Of a DNA stretch of 64,000 bases, positions 16,527-24,323 are shown piece after piece. Each line of letters opens with the position of its first letter. Position 1 is the stretch's first letter. Where the stretch lies: contig NZ_FQWI01000002.1 of assembly GCF_900129615.1 (NCBI RefSeq), positions 186,001 to 250,000 of the forward strand, in the 5' to 3' direction. Origin of the DNA: Pectobacterium carotovorum. Lineage in GTDB: Bacteria > Pseudomonadota > Gammaproteobacteria > Enterobacterales > Enterobacteriaceae. The notes under the pieces are model-generated. The model was given only the letters and a program-made list of their open reading frames with translations. It was not told the DNA's origin and made no database searches. Both the position numbers and the translations under genes were made by a program.

Positions 16527-17402
16527 ATGTGTGATAATAAAACTGATAGTTACGCCAGACGTTTTAAACAGGTCTTTGATTATATTGACTGTCATCTTGA
16601 TGACACATTATTACTGGAAAAACTGAGTGAAGTGGCTCACTTCTCGCCATTTCATTTCCATCGTCAGTTTTGTAGTTATTGTGGGATGCCACCTGGTCGC
16701 TACATCCAGATGATGCGCTTAAAGCGCGCATCTTATCGATTGGCTTTTAATCCGTTAGAGAAAATCACTGATATCGCGTTCGACGCCGGTTTCCAGCATT
16801 CTGAATCATTTAGCCGTGCTTTCAGACAAATGTTCGATCTATCACCGACGCAATTCCGCCAGCAGCCCCCTTGGGTAGATTGGTATAAGCGCATATCCGA
16901 ACCTTACAAAGCCAGGAGACAAATAATGCAAGGCCAAGTCAAGATCATCAATTTCCCTGCGACATCAGTCGCAATGCTGACTCATTATGGACAAGCAGAG
17001 CTAATAAACGAAACTGCGGCTCGATTTATTGAATGGCGAAAAACCACGGGTTATTCGCCTGTTGCCAGCAGCCAGACATACGGTATTGCACCACACGATC
17101 CTACCTTAACACCGCCGGATGAATTTGAGTTCCATATTTGTGGAACAGTAAAGTCACCGATTTCGGAAGACAATCGCTTCGGGGTGATAAATAGCGTCAT
17201 CCCTGCTGGTCGATGTGCGGTGTTGCGTCATCAGGGATCGCATGATGTGTTACCCGAGTTGGCTAAGACTCTATATCGTGACTGGTTGCCTGAGAGCGGG
17301 GAGGAACTTCGCGACTTCCCGCTTTTCTTTCATTACCACAACTTTGTACATGAGGTTGCGGAACATGAATTACTCACGGATATCTATTTGCCGTTGAAAT
17401 GA
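16527..17402 (+). CDS. AraC-family regulator with GyrI-like effector domain
   Basis: 291 residues. The N-terminal AraC DNA-binding domain (residues about 9-112) has two helix-turn-helix motifs (LEKLSEVAHFSPFHFHRQF and ITDIAFDAGFQHSESFSRAFRQ) ending in LSPTQFRQ. Residues about 132-290 form a GyrI-like small-molecule binding domain (VKIINFPATSVAMLTHYG, FEFHICGTV, GRCAVLRHQGSH, FHYHN). The build is that of SbmC/Rob-like regulators responding to hydrophobic drugs. Start ATG 16527 behind ggaggaag. Confidence 0.92.
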   Translation: MCDNKTDSYARRFKQVFDYIDCHLDDTLLLEKLSEVAHFSPFHFHRQFCSYCGMPPGRYIQMMRLKRASYRLAFNPLEKITDIAFDAGFQHSESFSRAFRQMFDLSPTQFRQQPPWVDWYKRISEPYKARRQIMQGQVKIINFPATSVAMLTHYGQAELINETAARFIEWRKTTGYSPVASSQTYGIAPHDPTLTPPDEFEFHICGTVKSPISEDNRFGVINSVIPAGRCAVLRHQGSHDVLPELAKTLYRDWLPESGEELRDFPLFFHYHNFVHEVAEHELLTDIYLPLK

Positions 17403-17967
17403 TTCAGGGTCATGTTCATCGTCGCCGCACTCAAGTGTGAGACGCGCCGGGAAGCCTCCAGGCGCGTTTTTTCTCAGGGGTAGTGAATCAGTGCAGAATT
17501 CGCGAGACTCTCTTAGAGTGGCTGACGAAGCCAAATGAAACAAGCGTAACCTTGCCATTGACGGAATATGCGGAATCCTGCGGAAAAAATAACAACCTGA
17601 GGAGTATGGACGCTTATGGCGACCTACCGACAAATTGCTGATGATGTTGATCTCTTCCCAACAGTATGAAAAGTAAGCCACCTTAAGGTGGCTTTTTTAT
17701 GTCTGAAATTCAGATGGCTATACCTTCTCCCTAGCCTCTTTTCCTTCAACCTCCCCCAAGTCACCCAACCTTCCCTTAACCACACGAATCAGCACAATCA
17801 CCATGAAAAAGAATTATATACCGAAAGGCGGATTGTGCTTATGCTGAAACGCAGTGTCTGCGTTGGGCAATGTGTAGAGACTCGGGAATCCCTGAAACCA
17901 CATTTTCAGCGGCGCGTTGTTCATGCAACCTTATGATTTTTAATAAACAGGAACTGGGGGAAGACGA
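17403..17967. other. Gene-free stretch at the element/core boundary
   Basis: About 560 bases without a convincing gene. It holds a short stretch (gcgcgttttttct near 17463-17474) similar to one near 15865-15876, the terminator-like repeat at 17675-17698 and, further right, a purine/pyrimidine-biased stretch (17715-17800) without good coding features on either strand. Confidence 0.4.
17675..17698. terminator. Terminator-like palindrome, relative of 12748-12771
   Basis: Perfect palindrome aagccacctt/aaggtggctt (17675-17694) followed by a run of T. The flanks (tatgaaaa before, ttttttatgtc after) match those at 12738-12775, so the two form an imperfect direct repeat of about 38 bases. Confidence 0.7.
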
Positions 17968-18387
17968 GTGGAATTAATCGTGACGCATGACATTATCGAT
18001 AGCGATCGGGAAGAACTTTTTGCGGGTCTTCGGAGCTACAACTGCCAGTTTATTAATCCGGCTTCTTTTGGGCAAATCGGTATTTTTCACCGCAATAGTG
18101 CTGGAACCATGACCGGAGGACTGATTGCTACGCGTAAGGGACTATGGCTGTGCATTGATTACTTATGGGTGGGTGAGGAATCCAGAGGCCTGAAGCTCGG
18201 TAGCGCGTTGGTGAAAGAAGCGGAACAGGAGGCTATACGTCTTGGATGCCGTCATTCGCTTGTAGATACCTTTAGTTTTCAGGCACTTCCTTTCTATGAA
18301 AAACAAGGTTATCAGTTGCAAATGTCTTTACCTGATTTTCCTGAGGAAGGCATGTTAAGGCACTATCTAATAAAGAAAAATATGTAG
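17968..18387 (+). CDS. GNAT family N-acetyltransferase
   Basis: 139 residues. GNAT landmarks are present: [19 protein letters not shown] (strand 4), then the acetyl-CoA loop [20 protein letters not shown], and [20 protein letters not shown]. The substrate is unknown; the length suits small-molecule acetyltransferases. The start is a GTG at 17968 with ggggaagacga upstream, the only good choice. It lies upstream of roxA on the same strand, with about 100 bases between. Confidence 0.88.
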   Translation: MELIVTHDIIDSDREELFAGLRSYNCQFINPASFGQIGIFHRNSAGTMTGGLIATRKGLWLCIDYLWVGEESRGLKLGSALVKEAEQEAIRLGCRHSLVDTFSFQALPFYEKQGYQLQMSLPDFPEEGMLRHYLIKKNM

Positions 18388-18486
18388 GCTGCATGATAGT
18401 TATCCACCCATTGACCAATGACAAGGTAGACCGCGCGTGACCCTCTTTATAATCAGGCCCGTTTCTCTTCTCACTGGTGTGGACGT

Positions 18487-19608
18487 ATGGCTTACCAACT
18501 TAATCTTAACTGGCCTGAATTCTTAGAAAAATACTGGCAAAAACAACCTGTTGTATTGAAGAACGCCTTGCCTAATTTCGTCGATCCGATTACGCCGGAT
18601 GAGCTGGCGGGTCTGGCGATGGAGGCTGAGGTCGATAGTCGTTTGGTCAGCCATAAAAATGGTCAGTGGCAGGCCAGCAACGGGCCGTTTGAGCATTTTG
18701 ATAATCTGGGCGAAACCGGTTGGTCGCTGTTGGCTCAGGCGGTGAACCACTGGCATGCGCCGTCTGCTGAACTCGTGAGCCCGTTCCGCGTGTTGCCGGA
18801 CTGGCGTTTAGATGACCTGATGATCTCTTTTTCCGTACCGGGCGGCGGCGTTGGTCCGCATATCGATCAGTACGATGTCTTCATCATTCAGGGAATGGGC
18901 AGCCGTCGTTGGCGCGTGGGTGACAAGCTGCCGATGCGTCAGTTTTGCTCGCATCCTGCGTTGCTGCATGTCGATCCTTTCCCGCCGATTATTGATGAAG
19001 ATCTTGAGCCGGGCGACATTCTCTATATTCCGCCAGGCTTCCCGCACGATGGCTTCACTCATGAAACTGCACTCAACTACTCCGTGGGATTCCGTGGGCC
19101 GAACGGTAGAGATTTAATCAGCAGTTTTGCTGACTACGTACTGGAGAACGATCTCGGCGGTGAGCATTATAGCGACCCTGATTTGACCTGTCGGGAGCAT
19201 TCGGGCCGGGTTGAGGCGTATGAGTTTGACCGTCTGCGCGAGATGATGATTGATGTGATTAATCAGCCGGAAGCACTGAAAGCGTGGTTCGGTCGCTTTG
19301 TGACGACGCCGCGCCACGAGCTGGATATCGCTCCGGCGGAGCCACCTTACGAGCAGGACGAGATTGTGGGCGCGCTGATGGACGGCGGTGTGTTGACACG
19401 TCTGAGCGGGTTGCGCGTGCTGGAAGTAGGCGGTAGCTACTTCATCAACAGCGAACCGCTAGACACGGTCGATCCGAAAGCGGCGGATGCGCTGTGTCGT
19501 TACACCATTCTCGGTAAAAAAGAGCTGGGAGAGGCGCTGGAGAATCCAGCCTTTGTGGCTGAATTAACCGCGCTGGTTAATCAGGGTTACTGGTTCTTCG
19601 ACGAATAA
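18487..19608 (+). CDS. roxA: Ribosomal protein uL16 3-hydroxylase (arginine oxygenase, JmjC type)
   Basis: 373 residues, the length of E. coli RoxA (YcfD). The JmjC domain has the iron site HIDQYDVF (His-x-Asp) and a distal His (IPPGFPHDGFTHE). RoxA uses 2-oxoglutarate, O2 and Fe(II) to hydroxylate an arginine of ribosomal protein L16. The C-terminal winged-helix-like part (LSGLRVLEVGGSYFIN, LVNQGYWFFDE) is intact. Start ATG 18487 follows ggtgtggacgt; a tataat box lies at about 18449. It reads as a core gene. Confidence 0.95.
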   Translation: MAYQLNLNWPEFLEKYWQKQPVVLKNALPNFVDPITPDELAGLAMEAEVDSRLVSHKNGQWQASNGPFEHFDNLGETGWSLLAQAVNHWHAPSAELVSPFRVLPDWRLDDLMISFSVPGGGVGPHIDQYDVFIIQGMGSRRWRVGDKLPMRQFCSHPALLHVDPFPPIIDEDLEPGDILYIPPGFPHDGFTHETALNYSVGFRGPNGRDLISSFADYVLENDLGGEHYSDPDLTCREHSGRVEAYEFDRLREMMIDVINQPEALKAWFGRFVTTPRHELDIAPAEPPYEQDEIVGALMDGGVLTRLSGLRVLEVGGSYFINSEPLDTVDPKAADALCRYTILGKKELGEALENPAFVAELTALVNQGYWFFDE

Positions 19609-19640
19609 CATGCTTCTCACTGGCGGCTTCTGAGAACACA

Positions 19641-19835
19641 CGGCATGGTGTGGCTCAAGGCCGCGTCTTAGCCTACGAATGGTCTGCTATTGCTAGCAAT
19701 GTCGCTAAAGCCGGAACGTCGGTTGACGTGCATGAATATAAGGGGATGAACCACAGTGAAACCGTTAATGTTTCACTGCGTGACTCGGTTCCTTTCGTAC
19801 TGAGAAATTTGCACGCTGAAGCGAAAAAACACTAA
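19641..19835 (+). pseudogene. C-terminal remnant of an alpha/beta-hydrolase
   Basis: An open frame reads HGVAQGRVLAYEWSAIASNV, then SVDVHEYKGMNHSETVNVSL and ends FVLRNLHAEAKKH. The pattern VxxYKGMNHSE resembles the loop carrying the catalytic histidine in esterases and dienelactone-hydrolase-like enzymes. The nucleophile and rest of the fold are absent, and there is no good start (GTG at 19650). It lies just after roxA. Confidence 0.5.
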
Positions 19836-19851
19836 GCGACGCTTTTATACC

Positions 19852-19879
19852 AACGTTCCGGTGTAACTGCCGGGACGTT
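19852..19879 (+). terminator. Rho-independent terminator
   Basis: Stem aacgttccgg (19852-19861) / ccgggacgtt (19870-19879), 8-base loop, followed by atttttcc. It follows the hydrolase remnant. Bases 19885-20040 may hold a degraded minus-strand C-terminus (reading AVRRWLEHY), too short to assign. Confidence 0.8.
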
Positions 19880-20043
19880 ATTTTTCCTGTTATCGGTGAT
19901 TCTTCCAATTATCAATAATGCTCCAGCCATCGACGCACGGCCTGATTATCTCGGCGGTATTGCCGTTCTGGTACCCTGGCATGAATCACGCCAGCAGGTC
20001 GTACAGCGCGACCAACATCCATAAATGCATCTTGGCAAAGAAA

Positions 20044-20067
20044 AGGCCCGACGTTTCCTTCGGGCCT
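20044..20067 (-). terminator. Terminator of aspA
   Basis: Stem aggcccg (20044-20050) / cgggcct (20061-20067) with a T-rich run on the minus strand side (aaaa at 20041-20044). It lies 39 bases past the aspA stop codon. Confidence 0.88.
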
Positions 20068-20105
20068 GTGTGACAACTAGCGAAAAGCGTGACGGAAAAC
20101 GAAAA

Positions 20106-21545
20106 TTAAACGGCTTCGTTTTCGTCGGTATAGCGTTTGGCTTTGTAGGCCGGGTGCATCAGGTTCTGGATGGAGAAAATGTCGTCCAGCTGTTCTTCGG
20201 TCAGCAGGCCACGCTCCAGCACTACTTCACGCACGCTCTTACCGGTTTCGGCACAGATTTTCCCAACGATATCGCCGTTGTGGTGGCCGATGAACGGGTT
20301 CAGGTAGGTCACGATACCGATAGAGTTGAAGACGTAAGCTTCACACACTTCTTTGTTGGCGGTGATGCCGTCGACGCATTTTTCCAGCAGGTTGTAGCAG
20401 GCGTTAGACAGAATCTGGATGGATTCGAACATCGCTTGTCCGATAACCGGTTCCATCACGTTCAACTGCAATTGACCCGCTTCTGCGGCCATGGTGACGC
20501 AGGTATCGTTGCCGATGACTTTGAAGCACACCTGATTGACCACTTCCGGTACGACTGGGTTAACTTTGGCTGGCATGATGGACGAGCCCGCCTGCAGTTC
20601 CGGCAGGTTGATTTCGTTCAGGCCAGTGCGCGGGCCGGAAGACAGCAGACGCAGGTCGTTACAGATCTTCGACATTTTAACCGCAACGCGTTTCAGGGCG
20701 CTGTGCATCATCACGTAAGCGCCGCAGTCGGAGGTCGCTTCGATCAGGTCTTCTGCCGGTACGCAAGGCAGGCCGCTGACTTTTGCCAGATGTTGAACGG
20801 CCAGTTTCTGGTATTCATCTGGCGTGTTCAGGCGCGTACCGATGGCGGTTGCGCCAAGGTTCACTTCCAGCAGCAGCTCGGCGGTGCGCAGCAGGTTACG
20901 GTTTTCTTCTTTCAGCAGCACGTTGAACGCGTGGAATTCCTGACCGAGGGTCATCGGTACGGCGTCCTGCAGCTGGGTACGGCCCATTTTCAGGATGTTT
21001 TCGAACTCTTTCGCTTTGCGCTCAAAGCCATCGCTCAACTGGGTGATCGCTTCAACCAGTTTCAGGATGGAGGTGTACACCGCGATACGGAAGCCAGTCG
21101 GGTAGGCATCGTTGGTGGACTGGCATTTGTTCAGGTGGTCGTTCGGGTTCAGGTATTGGTATTCACCTTTCTGATGACCCATCAATTCCAGACCGATATT
21201 CGCCAGCACTTCGTTGGTGTTCATGTTGACTGACGTACCCGCGCCGCCCTGATAGACATCGACAGGGAATTGGTCCAGGCATTTACCGTTATTCAGCACT
21301 TCATCACAGGCTTGCAGAATAGTGTCGGCAATTTTACGTGGGATGGTTTGCAGTTCTTTATTTGCCAGTGCGGCCGCTTTCTTTACCATTACCATGGCGC
21401 GGACAAATTCTGGAATATCGCTGATGGTGCTATTGCTAATATAAAAGTTCTCAATCGCACGCAGCGTATGGATACCATAATAGGCATCAGCAGGGACTTC
21501 ACGGGTACCTAACAGGTCTTCTTCAATACGGATATTCGTTGACAT
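20106..21545 (-). CDS. aspA: Aspartate ammonia-lyase (aspartase)
   Basis: 479 residues. The fumarase/aspartase signature [15 protein letters not shown] is intact, as are the substrate-binding [17 protein letters not shown] and [19 protein letters not shown]. AspA converts L-aspartate to fumarate and ammonia; it feeds anaerobic fumarate respiration and aspartate catabolism. The start is the ATG at 21545 ([18 protein letters not shown]), matching the E. coli N-terminus; the frame opens 16 codons earlier. It has its own terminator, and a LysR-type gene lies upstream on the same strand. Confidence 0.96.
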   Translation of the reverse strand: MSTNIRIEEDLLGTREVPADAYYGIHTLRAIENFYISNSTISDIPEFVRAMVMVKKAAALANKELQTIPRKIADTILQACDEVLNNGKCLDQFPVDVYQGGAGTSVNMNTNEVLANIGLELMGHQKGEYQYLNPNDHLNKCQSTNDAYPTGFRIAVYTSILKLVEAITQLSDGFERKAKEFENILKMGRTQLQDAVPMTLGQEFHAFNVLLKEENRNLLRTAELLLEVNLGATAIGTRLNTPDEYQKLAVQHLAKVSGLPCVPAEDLIEATSDCGAYVMMHSALKRVAVKMSKICNDLRLLSSGPRTGLNEINLPELQAGSSIMPAKVNPVVPEVVNQVCFKVIGNDTCVTMAAEAGQLQLNVMEPVIGQAMFESIQILSNACYNLLEKCVDGITANKEVCEAYVFNSIGIVTYLNPFIGHHNGDIVGKICAETGKSVREVVLERGLLTEEQLDDIFSIQNLMHPAYKAKRYTDENEAV

Positions 21546-21796
21546 GGATCTTCTTCCTTTTTTCTTGTTCGATGTACATAGCATCGTTTTCAATATTAAG
21601 ACTATGATTTTTTAGGGTTTGTATTTCCTGTTTTTGATTTTCAGGTAACACGAACCCATCACGATTTTTATAAAATCATGACTAAAAAGCGTTCTCGGGG
21701 AGACGAACATTGAATTAGCATCGTTAAATGGCTAGTGGTGGATATATTCCTCCATTTATGTTTTGTCTCCCAATCGTGAATAGTTATACCTAACCG

Positions 21797-22792
21797 TTAT
21801 TCCGTATTATCCGGGTTAATCTCAACCAGTTTTTCTATTCCGCGGTTCAGCGTTTTCAATTTCGGAATAAATACGGTTTTAATAATGTCATGTGTGACAT
21901 CGCACGCTTCTTCAAAGAACGCGCTGTATTCATCACGGTGCCCGACAATATAAAGCGAGCGCTTAATATTCAGCTGTTCCGGCATATGCGTTAGCACCTC
22001 GCGGGAGTGTGCAACGGATTGCAGGAAACTGAGCGGAGTGGTTACCGCCCAACCGATACCTGCCGCCACCATCGACGTTAAGGTATCCGCATTATCAAAT
22101 TCGAGCATATTCGGTACGCGGACATCGATGCGTCGCAGGTAACGCTCAATCTGCATCCCAATCTGCGAGTTCCGGTTAAAGCGCACCAGCGGCAGCGCTG
22201 AGGAAAGCTCGCGGATGTCCTCAACCGTTTTGATGCGTTTGCGGTAATCCGGCGGCGTGATAATGAAATAGCCTTCGGAAAACAGCTGATGACGCACCAC
22301 GCTATCGCTGTCGATCAACGGGTCGCTGGTGACGATCAAATCCAGCTCGCGGCGCATTAACGCTTCACCCTGCTGCGGGCTGAGCCCGGTACGAATCAGC
22401 AACTGCGATGAACTCTTCATCAAACTCTTGGTAAACACCGAACCGCAGGTGATGGCAAACGAATCTACCAGGCCGATACGCAAGTCGGGTTTGATTCCTT
22501 TTCCCGCTTCCAGCACCTGTGCCTTGAGGTTTGCGATCTCCTCCGTCAGGATTTCTCCGCGGTTTTTCAACGCAATGCCGTAGGGCGTCAGGACAAAGGG
22601 GCGACGAGCCCGGTTAACCAATTTGACGCCGAAATCTTCTTCCAATAACCGGATAGTTTGCGAAATGGCAGAAGGCGTCAGACCTAGCCGCGTGGCGGCT
22701 GCTGTCATGCTTCCTGCTTCCGCCATCGTCACAAAGACATAGACGGCGTACATATCGATCGATTTATTGGCGGACACTGTGCGTTTAACCAT
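21797..22792 (-). CDS. LysR-family transcriptional regulator
   Basis: 331 residues from the ATG at 22792; a TTG at 22813 is an alternative. The N-terminal wHTH is standard (FVTMAEAGSMTAAATRLGLTPSAISQTIRLLEEDFGVKLVNR). The effector domain (residues about 100-300) has LRIGLVDSFAITCG, then LDLIVTSDPLIDSDSVV and MVAAGIGWAVTTPLSFL. The substrate class is not evident. It lies 250 bases upstream of aspA in the same direction; a link to aspartate metabolism is only positional. Confidence 0.9.
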   Translation of the reverse strand: MVKRTVSANKSIDMYAVYVFVTMAEAGSMTAAATRLGLTPSAISQTIRLLEEDFGVKLVNRARRPFVLTPYGIALKNRGEILTEEIANLKAQVLEAGKGIKPDLRIGLVDSFAITCGSVFTKSLMKSSSQLLIRTGLSPQQGEALMRRELDLIVTSDPLIDSDSVVRHQLFSEGYFIITPPDYRKRIKTVEDIRELSSALPLVRFNRNSQIGMQIERYLRRIDVRVPNMLEFDNADTLTSMVAAGIGWAVTTPLSFLQSVAHSREVLTHMPEQLNIKRSLYIVGHRDEYSAFFEEACDVTHDIIKTVFIPKLKTLNRGIEKLVEINPDNTE

Positions 22793-23107
22793 GTGAGTTT
22801 GCCTACGCTGCAAGGTGAATGTCGTCGAAATATGAAGCGTTAGTCTATCTCATCTCGCTGACTACGACCTCGCTAACTGATGTCAGAATAGTCGGCTAAC
22901 TTCAGAAAAAATACAGGTTGTATCACTGATTAATTTTTTCTTATTTCTAGCTTTAGCGGATCTGAAGGTGAAATGAATGACATGATGTGATGGCTAGTGC
23001 GTCGGTTGTATTCCTCCCCCTTGTTCGTGATGTTTTTATACATAAATACAGGATGATTGCAGGTTTTGCTGTTATCCGGCGTAAAAAATTATGCTGAGGA
23101 GATAGCT

Positions 23108-23262
23108 GGCTTCGGATGAGCCGCAGGACGCGGCGAAAGCTTGCGCCACGTAGGGAACGTGTCGCAAGCGGTCCGCTAAGTCAGATACCGACGAAGGTAC
23201 CGCGTCAGCGGCATAATTTCCGCCAAAAGCCTGGGGTCACGGGGCGAGCGGCGTGTGAGCCG
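23108..23262. other. Highly structured GC-rich intergenic element (possible RNA or repeat)
   Basis: Inside the gene-free stretch 22793-23385 a GC-rich block carries consecutive hairpins: ggct...agcc (23108-23122), gccgc/gcggc (23120-23134), a long one gcttgcg-c-cacgt / acgtg-t-cgcaagc (23139-23169, 12 pairs), ccgct/agcgg enclosing tacc/ggta (about 23173-23220), and cacggg..cggc / gccg..cccgtg (23238-23269). No protein frame fits it well. It may be a dispersed intergenic repeat or an undescribed small RNA; the strand cannot be decided. Confidence 0.5.
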
Positions 23263-23385
23263 TCCCGTGTCGGGCGCGTGCTACGAAGTCGCATGAAAAT
23301 GACGTCATTATCGCGCACGAAACTGCCTCAGTAGCAGCATAAAAGTTTGGCTAAGGCCAATCTTGCCAGTTATAACGTATTGCTT

Positions 23386-23721
23386 TTACTGCGTAGTGAG
23401 AAGCGAATCTCCCACTGGTGTTGCTGTGCGCACGTGACGTTCTGCCTGTTCACACATTTCCAGCAGTGCCGGAATCAGGTGTGCGGCGGCGTTGAGGCAC
23501 GCGCCGAGCTGGCTGAGGCTTTCTTGCGGCAGTTCAACGTCATTTTGCAGCGTGTCGCCGAGGTAATGCAGGCCGTGGCACAGGCCTTCAACCGATTCGG
23601 CGGCAATCGCGCCGAGGTCGCAGATCTGAACGTCATCTAACTGCGCGAAAGGCAGGCTGGCTATCAGATCGCGGAAAATAGTAATGGTGCTGTCAGCGGG
23701 TGTGGCGTGAGTGTCCGTCAT
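23386..23721 (-). CDS. Hypothetical protein (small acidic island-type protein)
   Basis: 111 residues from the ATG at 23721, behind gaagag. The protein is acidic and helical: FRDLIASLPFAQLDDVQICD, EGLCHGLHYLGDTLQNDVEL, then LGACLNAAAHLIPALLEMCEQAERHV. I recognise the style from small prophage/island genes (DUF3077-like), not a definite family. A longer open frame ending at 23747 precedes it, as in P4-type regions where an Ash-like leader ORF precedes a small gene. Confidence 0.6.
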   Translation of the reverse strand: MTDTHATPADSTITIFRDLIASLPFAQLDDVQICDLGAIAAESVEGLCHGLHYLGDTLQNDVELPQESLSQLGACLNAAAHLIPALLEMCEQAERHVRTATPVGDSLLTTQ

Positions 23722-23746
23722 GATTAACTCTTCCATAGCTAGATAA

Positions 23747-24067
23747 TTATTTCATCACGCCCTCAGGTTCCAAACTAAAGGTGTGACCCAGACAGGGTTG
23801 GAACACCGGATCTAGCGACCGGCCAACCTTGCGGTTGCCCTGCCTGAGCCACGGATTAGAGTGTGCACGTAGCCCCTGAAAAAACAAAGCGTTTTCAGTT
23901 CTAGATAGTCGGGGTTCCAAGCCCGGCTGTGGATGTTGCCGCAGCACAGAGACTGTATTCCAACGACGGAAAACGTGAAATAGGGTGGATGGATTTACAG
24001 TGGAATTACAGCGGGTTTTGGAATGGTGCTCGCAGAAATGGGCCGTATCCTGCATGAGGACTAGCAT
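23747..24067 (-). other. Possible Ash-like leader ORF or structured leader
   Basis: An open frame of 106 codons with no good start reads LEPRLSRTENALFFQGLRAH, then NRKVGRSLDPVFQP and LEPEGVMK, ending just before the small gene at 23721. This wording resembles database Ash-family ORFs of P4-like phages, which often overlap an untranslated immunity RNA. The DNA can form hairpins, e.g. ccgg (23807-23810)/ccgg (23820-23823) and caacc/ggttg near 23823-23837. Either an RNA leader or a decayed gene. Confidence 0.3.
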
Positions 24068-24323
24068 AGATAATCTGATACCACTCTGCGCAAGGCGAAA
24101 GTTGTAACAGGAGCTTGGATAAGTTTTCGTTACAATGCTACTTTTTATTCCTTGAGTTAGATGTATTTTTATAGCGATTACAAGTAGTAGTGCTTACCAC
24201 TGCTGCAAGTTGTACAAGTGATGAGCACTACTTAATAACACATTCAAAATTTACTCGCTCAACCTTGTCAGCCATGTTGACGTATCAAGGGTACTGAGTA
24301 GCACAGCAAAGGAATGATTACCG

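Noticed and set aside
17769-17815. Short minus-strand frame beginning MVIVLIRVVKGRLG
   Set aside because: It is only about 28 codons long, lacks a ribosome binding site, and I could not link it to a family.
17688-17936. 82-codon plus-strand ORF
   Set aside because: No domain or ribosome binding site; begins inside a terminator T-run.
20025-21233. 402-codon plus-strand ORF antisense to aspA
   Set aside because: Shadow of the highly expressed aspA codon pattern; the sequence is Phe/Gln/His-rich without a domain.
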